In this document: positions 1-9,918 of the stretch, in pieces
How the letters are laid out: every line of letters starts with the position of its first letter
Numbering within the stretch: the stretch's first letter is position 1
Source: Oceanococcus atlanticus
GTDB lineage: Bacteria; Pseudomonadota; Gammaproteobacteria; Nevskiales; Oceanococcaceae
Assembly (NCBI RefSeq): GCF_002088235.1
Contig: NZ_AQQV01000001.1
Span: forward strand, 1,178,001 to 1,242,000
Direction: 5' to 3'
Length of the DNA: 64,000 bases
Program-made: the position numbers and the translations under genes
Notes under the pieces: generated by a model
Databases searched by the model: none
The model's input: only the letters and a program-made list of their open reading frames with translations
Told to the model about the DNA's origin: nothing

Positions 1-293
1 TGTGCCCAACGCCGCACGGTCGCGGCCTGCATCTGATTGCCGATACCGACGCCGGGCGCGTGACCGTCCTGTACCTGCCGCAAACCGAAATTGACCCGCA
101 GCAGCTCGAATTCGCCGATGCACGCTTCAGCGGCTACACCATGGCCACCAATGGTGCCGGTACGCTGAACGTCATCGCCGAAAGCACCGCCGCAGTCAAC
201 GTGATGCGCCAGCAACTGACGCAAAGTGTCTCGTGGCCTGAACCGACCCGCCTGACCGCACATACGCAGGCTCCCTACACGCTGCATATTTGA
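1..293 (+). CDS. DUF3379-like protein, C-terminal fragment
   Basis: The reading frame is open from the first base to a TGA at 291-293, so only the last ~96 residues are visible. The fragment starts with Cys-Pro-x-Pro-x-Gly, then a His-Leu pair and a TVLYLP strand. This order resembles the C-terminal domain of DUF3379 proteins, membrane-anchored partners of ECF-type sigma factors. The match is from memory of the pattern and only the tail is present, so the assignment is tentative. The gene ends 185 bp upstream of the DUF1302 gene, which has its own promoter-like sequence, so the two are probably not co-transcribed. Confidence 0.5.
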   Translation, partial: CPTPHGRGLHLIADTDAGRVTVLYLPQTEIDPQQLEFADARFSGYTMATNGAGTLNVIAESTAAVNVMRQQLTQSVSWPEPTRLTAHTQAPYTLHI

Positions 294-352
294 GTCGTTC
301 GACGACTCGGCTGACGGCGCCAGATCTTGTCCGGCGTCGTCGGCGTAGCTTT

Positions 353-403
353 TGTTACGCTGTGTTACAAGGATTTGACGCAGCTGCAACGCGCGCCTAC
401 TGT
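353..403 (+). promoter_or_regulatory. Probable promoter of the DUF1302-DUF1329 operon with tandem upstream boxes
   Basis: A TTGACG box (375-380) and TACTGT box (398-403) are separated by 17 bp, a reasonable sigma-70 pair. Just upstream, TGTTAC occurs twice (353-358 and 363-368), exactly 10 bp apart, so both copies face the same side of the helix as an activator's tandem half-sites would. The activator is unknown. Recognised by eye only. Confidence 0.4.
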
Positions 404-440
404 TCGCTCGTGAATTTTCACGCTGTAAACCTATAAAAAC

Positions 441-450
441 TGACCGGTCA
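441..450 (+). promoter_or_regulatory. Perfect 10-bp palindrome in the DUF1302 leader
   Basis: TGACCGGTCA is a perfect palindrome lying between the predicted transcription start and the ATG at 479. Its half-site TGACCG also occurs in the paired operator-like repeat upstream of the TetR gene at 40422-40476. It may be a repressor site, but a 10-bp palindrome can also arise by chance. Confidence 0.3.
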
Positions 451-478
451 TCACCGGATTTCGAACAGGAGACACACT

Positions 479-2425
479 ATGCCGGCATTGCAATGTCGGA
501 CGCTCGCGCGCGCATCATTAATGTCGCTCGGCGTCGTCGCCCTACCCGCTCAGGCGGCCTCATACTTGCTCGGCCCGGTCGATGTTCAGGTCGACACCAC
601 CCTCTCCGCCGGCGTCAGTCTGCGCATGAACGACCCGGATGCCGACCAGATTGCGATCAGCAATGGCGGGACCTCACGCTCAGCCAACGGCGATGATGGC
701 AACCTTGGCTACAAAGCCGGTGATGTGGTGTCATCAGCGATCAAGGCGACCTTCGACATCGATGCCTCGATCTCAAGGCAGTACGGTCTGTTCTCCCGAA
801 TTTCGGCGTTCTACAACCCCGAAGCCGACAATGCCGGTGACCTCGAAGCGCGCCTCAGCGCCAACGACGGTGCCGGTCGATCACGCGCGCTCGGCGAAGC
901 TGAACTGGGACGCCGGGGGCACAGCCGGCTGGATTCCGAAGTGGAACTGCTTGATCTGTTCGCCTATGGCAGCTTCCGCCTCGGCGAACGCTCGATTCTG
1001 GTGCAGGCCGGCAATCAAGTGGTCAACTGGGGTGAAAGCACGTTCATTGGCAACAGCATCAACGTGCTGAATCCGATTGATGTGGTGAAGTTTCGTTTGC
1101 CCGGCTCCGAGCTCAAAGAAGCGCTCACACCCACTCCGATGCTGTGGATTGGCGGCTCACTCACCGACAATCTGAGTGCTGAGCTGGTCTGGATGGCCGA
1201 TTGGAAGGAAGTCGAAATCGACCCACGGGGCAGTTACTTCTCGACCAATGATTTTGCATCCGACGACGGCGACAACGTGGTGGTCAGCTTCGGACGTCGC
1301 CACGACGACAACACCCGCCCGTTTGCTGTGCTCAATGACGACCCGTCCGACGATGGCGCCCAGCAGGCCTGGGTCCCACGCGAACACAACCGAGATCCTA
1401 AAGATCAGACCAGCCAAGCCGGCTTCGCTCTGCGCTACTACGCGGAATGGTTGAACTCGACAGAGTTCGGGCTCTACTACCTGAACTATCACAGCCGTCT
1501 GCCCCTGGTGTCTTCAATTCGCGGTGCTGCGACCAACCCGGGCAATCTGGGCACCCCAACCTGCTCGCAAAACCCGGCCGCCGATGGCTGTCGCGCAAGT
1601 TACTTTGTCGAGTACCCGGAAGACATCCAGTTGTATGGCCTGAGCTTCAACACCAGCGGCCCGGCTGGCGTGGCGATCCAGGGTGAAGTGTCTTATCGCC
1701 CCAACAACCCAGTGCAAATCAGTGGCGCCGAAGTGGTGCTGGCATCGCTGGTTCCGGCCGGTTCACTGCTTCGTCCGGCAGGCGCGGCGCCGGGTGAAAC
1801 CATCCGCGGATACGAGCGCGTCGCAACCACACAAGCCCAGGTCACCCTGACCAAGGCGATGGGCCCGAGCTTCGGGGCCAGCCAGTGGATTCTGCTTTCG
1901 GAGATTGGCTACACCCATCAGGACCTGTCCGATCTGCCGTTCAACGGCCCCGGCGCGGCCTTGCCATCGTGCCGCCAACCTGGCGGTGCGGCATTGCTCG
2001 CCGCAGTCTCCAATGGCTCTTGCCAGGAAGCCGTCGGTGGCGGTTTTGCCACCACGTCTTCGTGGGGGTATCGCTTCGTTACACGTCTGGATTACACCAA
2101 CGTTTTCGCCTCGATCAACATGTCGCCGCGCCTGGTCTGGTTCCACAACGTTAACGGCGTGAGCAGCAATTTCAACGAGGACAGCAACGTGCTGGCTCTG
2201 GGCCTGCGCTTCGACTATCTGCAACGCTGGCAGGCGGATATCGCCTACACCGCCTTTCTCGGCGGCCGTAACTACAGCGGCACCGACCCGGTTGCACCGG
2301 GCGCACAGCTGAACGAAACCACATTCGCGCCGGGCTCGCCCGACCAGTCGTCCAGCTTCTCAACCAGTTCCAACCCATCCGCTGATCGTGATTTTCTCGC
2401 GATTTCCATCAGCTACGCGTTTTGA
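479..2425 (+). CDS. DUF1302 family outer-membrane protein
   Basis: This 648-residue protein has a signal peptide ending near AQA-A (about residue 27). The rest is rich in alternating polar/aromatic strands typical of an outer-membrane beta barrel, and it ends in a terminal Phe (SISYAF), the usual BAM signal. Family features include an early 'D-V-Q-V-D-T-T-L-S-A-G' strand and a central 'NQVVNWGES' motif. DUF1302 genes are commonly followed by DUF1329, as here. The family is often found near hydrocarbon, steroid or lipid metabolism genes and is suspected to move hydrophobic compounds, but its biochemistry is not settled. The start is supported by an AGGAGA ribosome site about 8 bp upstream. DUF1329 follows after 20 bp, so the two form an operon. 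Confidence 0.9.
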   Translation: MPALQCRTLARASLMSLGVVALPAQAASYLLGPVDVQVDTTLSAGVSLRMNDPDADQIAISNGGTSRSANGDDGNLGYKAGDVVSSAIKATFDIDASISRQYGLFSRISAFYNPEADNAGDLEARLSANDGAGRSRALGEAELGRRGHSRLDSEVELLDLFAYGSFRLGERSILVQAGNQVVNWGESTFIGNSINVLNPIDVVKFRLPGSELKEALTPTPMLWIGGSLTDNLSAELVWMADWKEVEIDPRGSYFSTNDFASDDGDNVVVSFGRRHDDNTRPFAVLNDDPSDDGAQQAWVPREHNRDPKDQTSQAGFALRYYAEWLNSTEFGLYYLNYHSRLPLVSSIRGAATNPGNLGTPTCSQNPAADGCRASYFVEYPEDIQLYGLSFNTSGPAGVAIQGEVSYRPNNPVQISGAEVVLASLVPAGSLLRPAGAAPGETIRGYERVATTQAQVTLTKAMGPSFGASQWILLSEIGYTHQDLSDLPFNGPGAALPSCRQPGGAALLAAVSNGSCQEAVGGGFATTSSWGYRFVTRLDYTNVFASINMSPRLVWFHNVNGVSSNFNEDSNVLALGLRFDYLQRWQADIAYTAFLGGRNYSGTDPVAPGAQLNETTFAPGSPDQSSSFSTSSNPSADRDFLAISISYAF

Positions 2426-2445
2426 GCCCCACCAAGGAAACACCG

Positions 2446-3807
2446 ATGAGAAAGATCACATTCGTTCTGACGCTGCTTTCCGCGGTCGCAGGTGCGCACA
2501 GTGCATGGGCAGCGGTATCCCCCGAACAAGCCAAGCAACTGGGCAACAATCTGACCCCGGTGGGCGCCGAAAAGGCCGGCAACAAGGCGGGTACGATTCC
2601 GGCCTGGACCGGCGGCATCCAGCGTATCCCGCAGGGCTTCAAGCAGGGTGGACATTATCCTGATCCATGGGCCGAAGATGCCCCTCTGTTCACCATTGAC
2701 GCCAGCAATTACCAGAAGCACGCGGAACACCTCACGCCGGGCCAGATTGCCTTGTTTGAGCGGTATCCGGAAAGCCGCAAAATGGTGGTCTACCCGAGCC
2801 GGCGCAGCGCGCTTTACCCTCAGGGCATCTACGATGAAACCCAAGCCAACGCCACGCGTGTGAAGTTGCTCGATAGCGGCAATGGTTTCACCGGAACCAC
2901 CGGCGGCTTTCCCTTCCCGATCCCGCAGAACGGACTCGAGGTGATCTGGAACCACCTGACGGTCTACAAGGGCGACACTTACGCCACCAGCTGGTCACAG
3001 GCTCCTGTGACCACGCGCGGCGACTACAACCTGGTCGAATTCGACTACGAGTACGACTTTGTCTACGGCAACCAAAGCAAGTCGCCAGAACAGCGCCAGG
3101 ACAATCTGCTGTTCTACTTCCTGCAGATGGTACAAGCACCGCCGCGCCTGGCGGGCTCGATCCTGCTGGTCTATGACTATGCTGATCAGGTGAAACAGCC
3201 GCGCAAAGCCTGGACCTACAACCCAGGCCAGCGCCGTGTTCGCCTGGCTCCGAATGTTGCCTATGACAATCCCGGTACCGCCGCTGACGGTCTGCGCACC
3301 AATGACGACTTCTTCATGTTCAATGGCGCCACCGACCGCTACGACTGGGAGCTGATCGGCAAGAAGGACATCTACATTCCTTACAACGCCTACAAGATCA
3401 ACGGTCCGGATCTGAAAATTCGCGATGTCATCCGCCCCGGGCACATCAACCCCGAGCACGCTCGTTACGAGTTGCACCGAGTCTGGCATGTGCGCGCGAG
3501 TCTGAAGTCAGGCACCAGCCACATCTACAAAACGCGCGATTTCTTCCTCGATGAGGACAGCTTCATCGTCCACGTAGCGGACAAGTATGACAATCGCGAT
3601 GAGCTGTGGCGGGTCGACGAATTGCACTCCTACACCTACTACGACGTGCCATTTTTGGCGCCTGGTGTGGAAGTTCACCATGACCTGAACGCCGGGCGTT
3701 ACATCGCATTAAGTTTGCGCAACGAAGAACCGTCGGTATACCAGCCGATCCAGCGCAGCCCGGCCGATTTCCGCCCGGACACGCTGCGTAACCGCGGGCG
3801 CCGCTAA
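2446..3807 (+). CDS. DUF1329 family periplasmic protein (LolB-like fold)
   Basis: This 453-residue protein starts at the ATG preceded by AAGGAAA. A TTG in the same frame at 2422 overlaps the upstream stop and is less likely. A signal peptide ends near AWA-A (about residue 23). The mature part shows DUF1329 hallmarks: a start 'SPEQAKQLGNNLTPVGAEKAGN', a 'GTIPAWTGGI' motif and many Tyr/Trp-rich strands. The family is thought to adopt a lipoprotein-carrier (LolA/LolB-like) fold that could hold a hydrophobic ligand in the periplasm. Paired with the DUF1302 barrel, a two-part route for hydrophobic molecules between periplasm and outer membrane is plausible. That role is inference; the family assignment is firm. 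A long hairpin follows the gene. Confidence 0.9.
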   Translation: MRKITFVLTLLSAVAGAHSAWAAVSPEQAKQLGNNLTPVGAEKAGNKAGTIPAWTGGIQRIPQGFKQGGHYPDPWAEDAPLFTIDASNYQKHAEHLTPGQIALFERYPESRKMVVYPSRRSALYPQGIYDETQANATRVKLLDSGNGFTGTTGGFPFPIPQNGLEVIWNHLTVYKGDTYATSWSQAPVTTRGDYNLVEFDYEYDFVYGNQSKSPEQRQDNLLFYFLQMVQAPPRLAGSILLVYDYADQVKQPRKAWTYNPGQRRVRLAPNVAYDNPGTAADGLRTNDDFFMFNGATDRYDWELIGKKDIYIPYNAYKINGPDLKIRDVIRPGHINPEHARYELHRVWHVRASLKSGTSHIYKTRDFFLDEDSFIVHVADKYDNRDELWRVDELHSYTYYDVPFLAPGVEVHHDLNAGRYIALSLRNEEPSVYQPIQRSPADFRPDTLRNRGRR

Positions 3808-3819
3808 ATCTGCACCGTG

Positions 3820-3851
3820 CATCGCCCCGGCTGGATCCAGTCGGGGCGATG
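3820..3851. terminator. Palindromic hairpin between convergent genes
   Basis: Ten-base arms (3820-3829 and 3842-3851) pair perfectly, and the loop is itself the palindrome CTGGATCCAG, so nearly the whole 32-bp element is self-complementary. The T-run is weak (TCTTGT). It lies between the ends of the DUF1329 and DUF6498 genes and probably terminates transcription from both sides. Confidence 0.65.
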
Positions 3852-3873
3852 TCTTGTCGAGGCGCACAACACA

Positions 3874-4542
3874 TCAACTCGCCGCTGTAGCGTCGCGGGG
3901 TACGCCACGCACGGCCCGCCATATCGCGCCTAACGGCAGGAAATACACCCCGAGGAAAACGATCACCGTCGCATACTCGGCGCTGGCCGCCTGGCTGAAC
4001 CCAATTGCCATAATGATCAGGTGCAATTTGACCACATTGGCATAGGGCGCAGTCATGCCATGGCGCAGTGACGCAGGACGCCGCCATGCCGGCACATGAG
4101 ACAGCACGCACAGCGCAATGAAGGCGGGGTAGGCCTCAAAACAACGCATCAGGTACGTCTGAGCCTGGACCAGAAGATCTGGCTCCTGACGCCCCCACTC
4201 CACCAGCGGGAAGAACAGGTTCAGAAACACGCTGTGAATGACGTGGAACATGCCAAAGTGCACGCTGAAAAAGGCCAGCATGAAGGCAGCCCCCGCGAGC
4301 AAAATGGCAAACGCCCCGAGACCACCGCCGCCGCGCGCCGCCAAGGTTGCGCCGCCCCCGATGATCGTGACCAACAGGGTGATGTAGCCGGTGATCAAGC
4401 TGGTCGACCACAGCGACCAGACCACATCCCCCGGCCCCCAGCCCTGCACGCTCAGCAGCCATAAGGCAAAGGCATACAGGGCGGTTTCCCAGCCCAAGGT
4501 CTGCAGCAGGCTCATTGCACGGGATGTCGATGAAGCGGTCAT
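3874..4542 (-). CDS. DUF6498-like integral membrane protein
   Basis: This 222-residue protein has about six hydrophobic segments, including stretches around 'TGYITLLVTIIGGGA' and 'AILLAGAAFMLAFFSVHFG', and a conserved-looking 'HFGMFHVIHSVFLN' region. The sequence resembles DUF6498, a family of small bacterial membrane proteins of unknown function. I chose the ATG at 4542; a GTG at 4566 would add eight residues. No partner gene is obvious: it converges on the DUF1329 gene and is separated from fadA by a terminator. The function is unknown. Confidence 0.7.
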   Translation of the reverse strand: MTASSTSRAMSLLQTLGWETALYAFALWLLSVQGWGPGDVVWSLWSTSLITGYITLLVTIIGGGATLAARGGGGLGAFAILLAGAAFMLAFFSVHFGMFHVIHSVFLNLFFPLVEWGRQEPDLLVQAQTYLMRCFEAYPAFIALCVLSHVPAWRRPASLRHGMTAPYANVVKLHLIIMAIGFSQAASAEYATVIVFLGVYFLPLGAIWRAVRGVPRDATAAS

Positions 4543-4618
4543 GGATCTATCGGCCAGTCCCGGCACTGCGGGCAGGTGAAGCCAAAAATGCTAGCCGCAT
4601 CTTTGGCCAGGCACAAAA

Positions 4619-4645
4619 AAGCCGGGACAAGCCCGGCTTCTCGTT
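4619..4645. terminator. Rho-independent terminator after fadA
   Basis: The arms AAGCCGGG (4619-4626) and CCCGGCTT (4632-4639) flank a 5-base loop. An A-run on one side and a T-run on the other make it active in both directions. It sits just past the fadA stop. Confidence 0.85.
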
Positions 4646-4663
4646 TTTGCATGCGTGGTTTTG

Positions 4664-5830
<1,167 letters not shown>

Positions 5831-5846
5831 TTAACTCCGTATCCGT

Positions 5847-7997
5847 TCAGCCGTAGTAGGTTTCGCCGTTGGCGGCCATTTCACGCATGCGCTCAGTCGG
5901 CTCATACAACTTGCCGAGATGGCTGTACTTGGCTGCCATGTCGATGACAGCCTGCAGCCCCAGCGTGTCGGCGTACTTCAGGGCACCACCACGGAACGGC
6001 GGGAAACCGATCCCCAGGATCAGGCCCATATCGGCCTCGTTGGGGGTTTCGACAATCTTCTCTTCCAGGCAGCGAGCGGTTTCGATGATCATCGGAATCA
6101 TCATGCGCTCGACGATCTCCTGCTTGTCGAACTCCTTCACACCGTCCGGCTGAACCTGCTTGAGCATGTCCATCACGCCAGCATCGAAGACCTTCTTGGG
6201 ACGCCCTTTACGGTCAACTTCGTAGACGTAGTAACCCTTGTCGTTCTTCTGACCGTAACGGGTTTCCTCGTACATCACGTCCAGAGAAGTGCGCTGCTCG
6301 GACTTCATGCGATCGGGGAAGCCTTCCGCCATCACTGCCTGAGCATGATGGGCGGTGTCGATACCGACCACGTCGAGCAGGTAGGCCGGGCCCATCGGCC
6401 AGCCAAAGCCTTCCATGACCTTGTCGACCTGACGGAAATCAGCACCTTCGTTCATCAGCGCCTGGAAGCCGGCGAAGTACGGGAACAGAATGCGGTTGAC
6501 CAAAAAGCCCGGGCAGTCGTTGACCACAATCGGGGTCTTGCCCATGGCCGCAGCGTAAGCCACGGTGGTGGCGACGGCCAAATCAGAGGACTTCTCGCCA
6601 CGGATCACTTCCACCAGCGGCATCTTGTGCACCGGGTTGAAGAAATGCATGCCGCAGAAGTTTTCCGGACGCTTGAGCGCCTGAGCCAGATAGGAAATCG
6701 AGATGGTCGAGGTGTTGGAGGTGATGATCGCATCCTCACCAACCTGATCTTCCACTTCGGCCAGCACCGCGTGCTTGACGTTGGGGTTTTCAACCACCGC
6801 TTCAACCACGATGTCGACGTCATTGAAATCGCCGTAATTCAGGGTTGCCCGGATGTTGGCCAGGGCCTTGCCCATCTTGACCGCATCGATCTTGCCACGC
6901 TCGACCAGCTTGGCTAGCAGCTTGTTGGCTTCGTTCAGGCCCAGTTCGAGCTGCTCGGTCTTGATGTCCTTCATCACGATCGGCGTGCCCTTGGAAGCCG
7001 ACTGGTAGGCAATACCGCCGCCCATGATGCCGGCACCCAGTACCGCAGCCAGCTCGACCTTGTTGCCGGCTTTGGTTGCGCCCTTGGCTTTCTTCTTGAG
7101 CAGCTGGTCATTCAGGAACAGACCGATCAGGCTGGCGGCCACCGACGTCTTGGCCACCGACAAGAAGGCTTCGTGTTCAGCCTTCAGCGCGCCATCACGA
7201 TCCTTACCCGCGCCTTTCTGAATCGACTTCACAGCCGCCAGCGGGGCCGGGTAGTTCTTGCCGGCCTGGCCTGCGATGAAGCCCTTGGCGGTTTCGAACA
7301 CCATCATGGATTCGACCATGTTGAGCTTGAGTTTGCCGGTTTTCTGAGCGCGACGGGCCTTCCAGTCGAACTTGCCGTCAATCGCATCCTTGAGCAGCGC
7401 CAGCGAGGCATCACGCAACGCATCAACACTGACAACCGCATCGACGGCGTGATTCTTGAGCGCGGCGTCGGCTTTCTGCGGCTTGCCGCTGGCAATCCAT
7501 TCGATCGCATTGTCAGCGCCGATCAGGCGCGGCAGACGCACGGTGCCACCAAAGCCCGGAATAATGCCAAGCTTCACTTCCGGCAAGCCGATCTGCGCCA
7601 CATCCGCCATCACGCGGTAGTCGGTCGACAGCGCCATCTCCAAGCCGCCGCCAAAAGCGATGCCGTTGATCGCAGTGACCGACGGGAACGGCAGATCCTC
7701 AATCGTGTTGAAGATCGCATTGGACTGCGCGCACCATTCCAGCAACTGCTCATCCGACTGCTTGAAACTCTCACCGAATTCGGTGATATCAGCACCGACG
7801 ATGAACACTGGCTTGGCGCTGCTGACGAGCAGGCCTTTAACGTCCTTAGCCGCAGCCAGGCTGTCGCCAATCTGTTTCAATTCATCCAGCGTCTGGCGGT
7901 CAAACTTGTTGACCGACTCGCCTTGCAGATCAAAGATCAACTCGGCGATCCCATCGCCCAGCATCTTGAGCTGCAGGGACTGTCCCTGAAATTCCAT
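5847..7997 (-). CDS. fadB: Fatty acid oxidation complex subunit alpha, FadB type
   Basis: This 716-residue multifunctional enzyme carries an enoyl-CoA hydratase/isomerase domain (about residues 1-190) with the oxyanion-hole 'GADITEF' segment and '[17 protein letters not shown]'. A 3-hydroxyacyl-CoA dehydrogenase Rossmann domain follows, with '[11 protein letters not shown]' near residue 320 and the catalytic His in 'MHFFNPVH', then the C-terminal dehydrogenase helical domain. Length and domain order match FadB. With FadA it forms the trifunctional beta-oxidation complex. The start is supported by a CGGAGCG sequence just upstream. No FadR/PsrA-type palindrome was obvious in the 227-bp gap that it shares with the divergent H1-like gene. 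Confidence 0.97.
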   Translation of the reverse strand: MEFQGQSLQLKMLGDGIAELIFDLQGESVNKFDRQTLDELKQIGDSLAAAKDVKGLLVSSAKPVFIVGADITEFGESFKQSDEQLLEWCAQSNAIFNTIEDLPFPSVTAINGIAFGGGLEMALSTDYRVMADVAQIGLPEVKLGIIPGFGGTVRLPRLIGADNAIEWIASGKPQKADAALKNHAVDAVVSVDALRDASLALLKDAIDGKFDWKARRAQKTGKLKLNMVESMMVFETAKGFIAGQAGKNYPAPLAAVKSIQKGAGKDRDGALKAEHEAFLSVAKTSVAASLIGLFLNDQLLKKKAKGATKAGNKVELAAVLGAGIMGGGIAYQSASKGTPIVMKDIKTEQLELGLNEANKLLAKLVERGKIDAVKMGKALANIRATLNYGDFNDVDIVVEAVVENPNVKHAVLAEVEDQVGEDAIITSNTSTISISYLAQALKRPENFCGMHFFNPVHKMPLVEVIRGEKSSDLAVATTVAYAAAMGKTPIVVNDCPGFLVNRILFPYFAGFQALMNEGADFRQVDKVMEGFGWPMGPAYLLDVVGIDTAHHAQAVMAEGFPDRMKSEQRTSLDVMYEETRYGQKNDKGYYVYEVDRKGRPKKVFDAGVMDMLKQVQPDGVKEFDKQEIVERMMIPMIIETARCLEEKIVETPNEADMGLILGIGFPPFRGGALKYADTLGLQAVIDMAAKYSHLGKLYEPTERMREMAANGETYYG

Positions 7998-8142
7998 GCT
8001 TCGCTCCGTGGTTGGTTGTCATGATCACGGGTGCGTCGCGCGCCCGCGCTTTGTGGACCGCGCATATTACCAGCCAGACACGACAAACCGGTGAATGTAA
8101 TCTCAGTGACCCGGCTGCGCGCGTATCACATCTCCCTGTGTT

Positions 8143-8172
8143 TTGACAGTGGCGCGCCCTGCCGCCTACACT
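8143..8172 (+). promoter_or_regulatory. Strong sigma-70 promoter of the H1-like gene
   Basis: A consensus TTGACA (8143-8148) and TACACT (8167-8172) are 18 bp apart, about 50 bp before the ATG at 8225. The consensus -35 box suggests high constitutive expression, as expected for an abundant DNA-binding protein. Confidence 0.6.
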
Positions 8173-8224
8173 GCGGCGGGGTTTTTCCTTTCGCCTGAAT
8201 AGCTTGCGCACAGGGGGCATCAAT

Positions 8225-9082
8225 ATGGCCACGAAGAAGAAGTTGAAGGATCTGAAGTCCAAAGTGGATGAGCTGCGGCTCATCATTTCCAACGGGTTTG
8301 AAAAGCTGGTTGACCACGAGCTCAACGGGCTCAAGAACCACTACAAGGAACTGCAGAAAAGTCTCAAGGCAGCAAGCAAGAGTGGCAGCGTCAAAGGCGC
8401 AGCCAAGACTCAGCTGGCGATGCTCCAGGAGACCATGGACCGCATTCTGGAGAACCTGCGCGAAACCGCAGACATCATCAATGACACGCGAGCCGAAGTG
8501 GCCAAACTGACCGGCGATCCGCCGCCGCCTGCAGCACCGGTAGCGAAAGCTGAAGCCGCGGTCAAAACCACCGTTGCCAAAGCCAAACCTGCGGCCAAGA
8601 AGGCCGCCAGCACCGCCAAGACAACAGCGAAGAAAGCCACGGCAAGCGCGTCGACAGCAGCCAAAAAGGCCACCACCACGGCCAAAGCGAAGGCCAAGCC
8701 GGCCGCACGCAAGACCACGAAAGCCGCAAGCACAGCAACCAAGAAGGCATCGGCAACGGCCAGCAAAGCCTCGAGCACCGCCAAGAAAGCCGCCAGCACA
8801 ACGGCGAAGAAGGCCAATACCACGGCCAAGAAAGCCACCACCACCGCGCGCAAGACCGCCACACGCACCAGCACCCAGGCGAAAAAAGCTGGCACCACAG
8901 CGCGTAAAACTGCAACAACAGCTGCAAAGAAAGCGACGACGACGGCCAAGAAGGCCTCATCAACAGCCAAGTCAACGGCAACCAGCGCACGCAAAAACGT
9001 GACCTCACGTGCACGCGCCGCGACCTCACGGGCCAAGGCTGCAACCACGCAAGCCAAGACCACGCCGGAAAAAGGCAGCTAG
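8225..9082 (+). CDS. AlgP/histone H1-like protein with long Ala-Lys-Thr tail
   Basis: This 285-residue protein has two parts. Residues 1-100 are a charged, probably helical region without repeats. From about residue 110 to the end it consists almost entirely of Lys, Ala, Thr and Ser in irregular 'KKA-x-TTAKK' and 'TARK' units. This layout matches bacterial H1-like proteins such as AlgP (AlgR3) of Pseudomonas, whose basic tails bind DNA non-specifically. The start is the ATG with an AGGGGG ribosome site; an upstream in-frame start is less likely. The N-terminal domain has no clear similarity I can name. An alternative is a PHA-granule phasin with a basic tail, but the tail is far longer than in phasins. 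The repeated codons make this region prone to length change. Confidence 0.75.
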   Translation: MATKKKLKDLKSKVDELRLIISNGFEKLVDHELNGLKNHYKELQKSLKAASKSGSVKGAAKTQLAMLQETMDRILENLRETADIINDTRAEVAKLTGDPPPPAAPVAKAEAAVKTTVAKAKPAAKKAASTAKTTAKKATASASTAAKKATTTAKAKAKPAARKTTKAASTATKKASATASKASSTAKKAASTTAKKANTTAKKATTTARKTATRTSTQAKKAGTTARKTATTAAKKATTTAKKASSTAKSTATSARKNVTSRARAATSRAKAATTQAKTTPEKGS

Positions 9083-9097
9083 TTTCAACGGACGTAC

Positions 9098-9135
9098 AAA
9101 AAGCGGTGCCCGCCACGCGGTGCACCGCTTTTTTT
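9098..9135. terminator. Bidirectional terminator
   Basis: Twelve-base perfect arms (9098-9109 and 9122-9133) carry A-runs and T-runs on the outer ends, so the hairpin acts as an intrinsic terminator for both the H1-like gene and the convergent lipoprotein gene. Confidence 0.9.
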
Positions 9136-9143
9136 ATGCCCGC

Positions 9144-9851
9144 TTAAACCCGCTCAAGCACCCAGGGCTCAACGCGGTCGTGCTCATCAAACCATACCGG
9201 CAGAACCAGTTGTGGCCAGCCTCCTGCTTCGCGCAGGCTGCCCAGACCAAAGGCAAAATCACCAGCCAGCGCACAGCCTTCCACCTCCATGGAAACGGCA
9301 TAGACGTTGCGCCCCGCATGGGGAACGGCAACATGGCCGAAATAGGCACAACCGGCGTCATCGTAGCCCTCGATCCAGCCGTCTTCATCCACCGACAAGC
9401 TGATCTTTAAGGCGGCACTGTCGAGGTAATAAAGCCCTGCAATCTGCGCGTAGGACGCGTGCTGGTAGGATTGATCTGCGTTGTAGAAAAGACTAAGCGC
9501 CGCATCCTCACGCTTGCCATAGAGGTCCGCTTCAATACTGTCGCCGCTGCGGGCCTGCCCACGCAGTTGGTAATCGCGATCGCGCGCGCCGAACTCATCA
9601 CGCGCGGCATACAAGCCTTGCAAACGCCCGTTCTCAAGGCGTAATTCACCACTGTGTGCACGCTTGCCATCATGACTGACAGCCAGCATCAGGCCGTCCA
9701 GCACGTGAGCCTGCAAGGATTCATGCTGCTGGGCATCGCTGACCACACCACGCCATACGCCATTCAATGCAGCCGTGTCCTGCTCATCCGAATCCGGCGC
9801 CTGACACGCCGACAACCCCGCCAGTGCCGCCACCACAAGAACCAAACGCAT
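9144..9851 (-). CDS. Predicted lipoprotein of unknown function
   Basis: This 235-residue protein has a lipoprotein signal peptide with the lipobox LSAC, giving lipid attachment at Cys16. An acidic stretch follows. The mature part alternates short strands ('NGVWRGVVSD', 'LRLENGRLQGLYAARDE') with a beta-sandwich feel, like many small outer-membrane lipoproteins that contain lipocalin-like or META-like domains. I do not recognise a family. Two internal cysteines near residues 169 and 194 could form a disulfide. It is the last gene before the terminator and stands alone. Confidence 0.7.
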   Translation of the reverse strand: MRLVLVVAALAGLSACQAPDSDEQDTAALNGVWRGVVSDAQQHESLQAHVLDGLMLAVSHDGKRAHSGELRLENGRLQGLYAARDEFGARDRDYQLRGQARSGDSIEADLYGKREDAALSLFYNADQSYQHASYAQIAGLYYLDSAALKISLSVDEDGWIEGYDDAGCAYFGHVAVPHAGRNVYAVSMEVEGCALAGDFAFGLGSLREAGGWPQLVLPVWFDEHDRVEPWVLERV

Positions 9852-9918
9852 AAGCCGTATCCATCGGAATGTGCAAGTTCAACGCAGCGTGGGCGGCCGC
9901 GTTGACCCGGCACCGTAT

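Noticed and set aside
8562-9125. Minus-strand Leu/Trp-rich frame opposite the H1-like tail
   Set aside because: The lysine codons of the tail read in reverse as Leu/Phe/Trp codons. The promoter and ribosome site support the plus-strand gene only.
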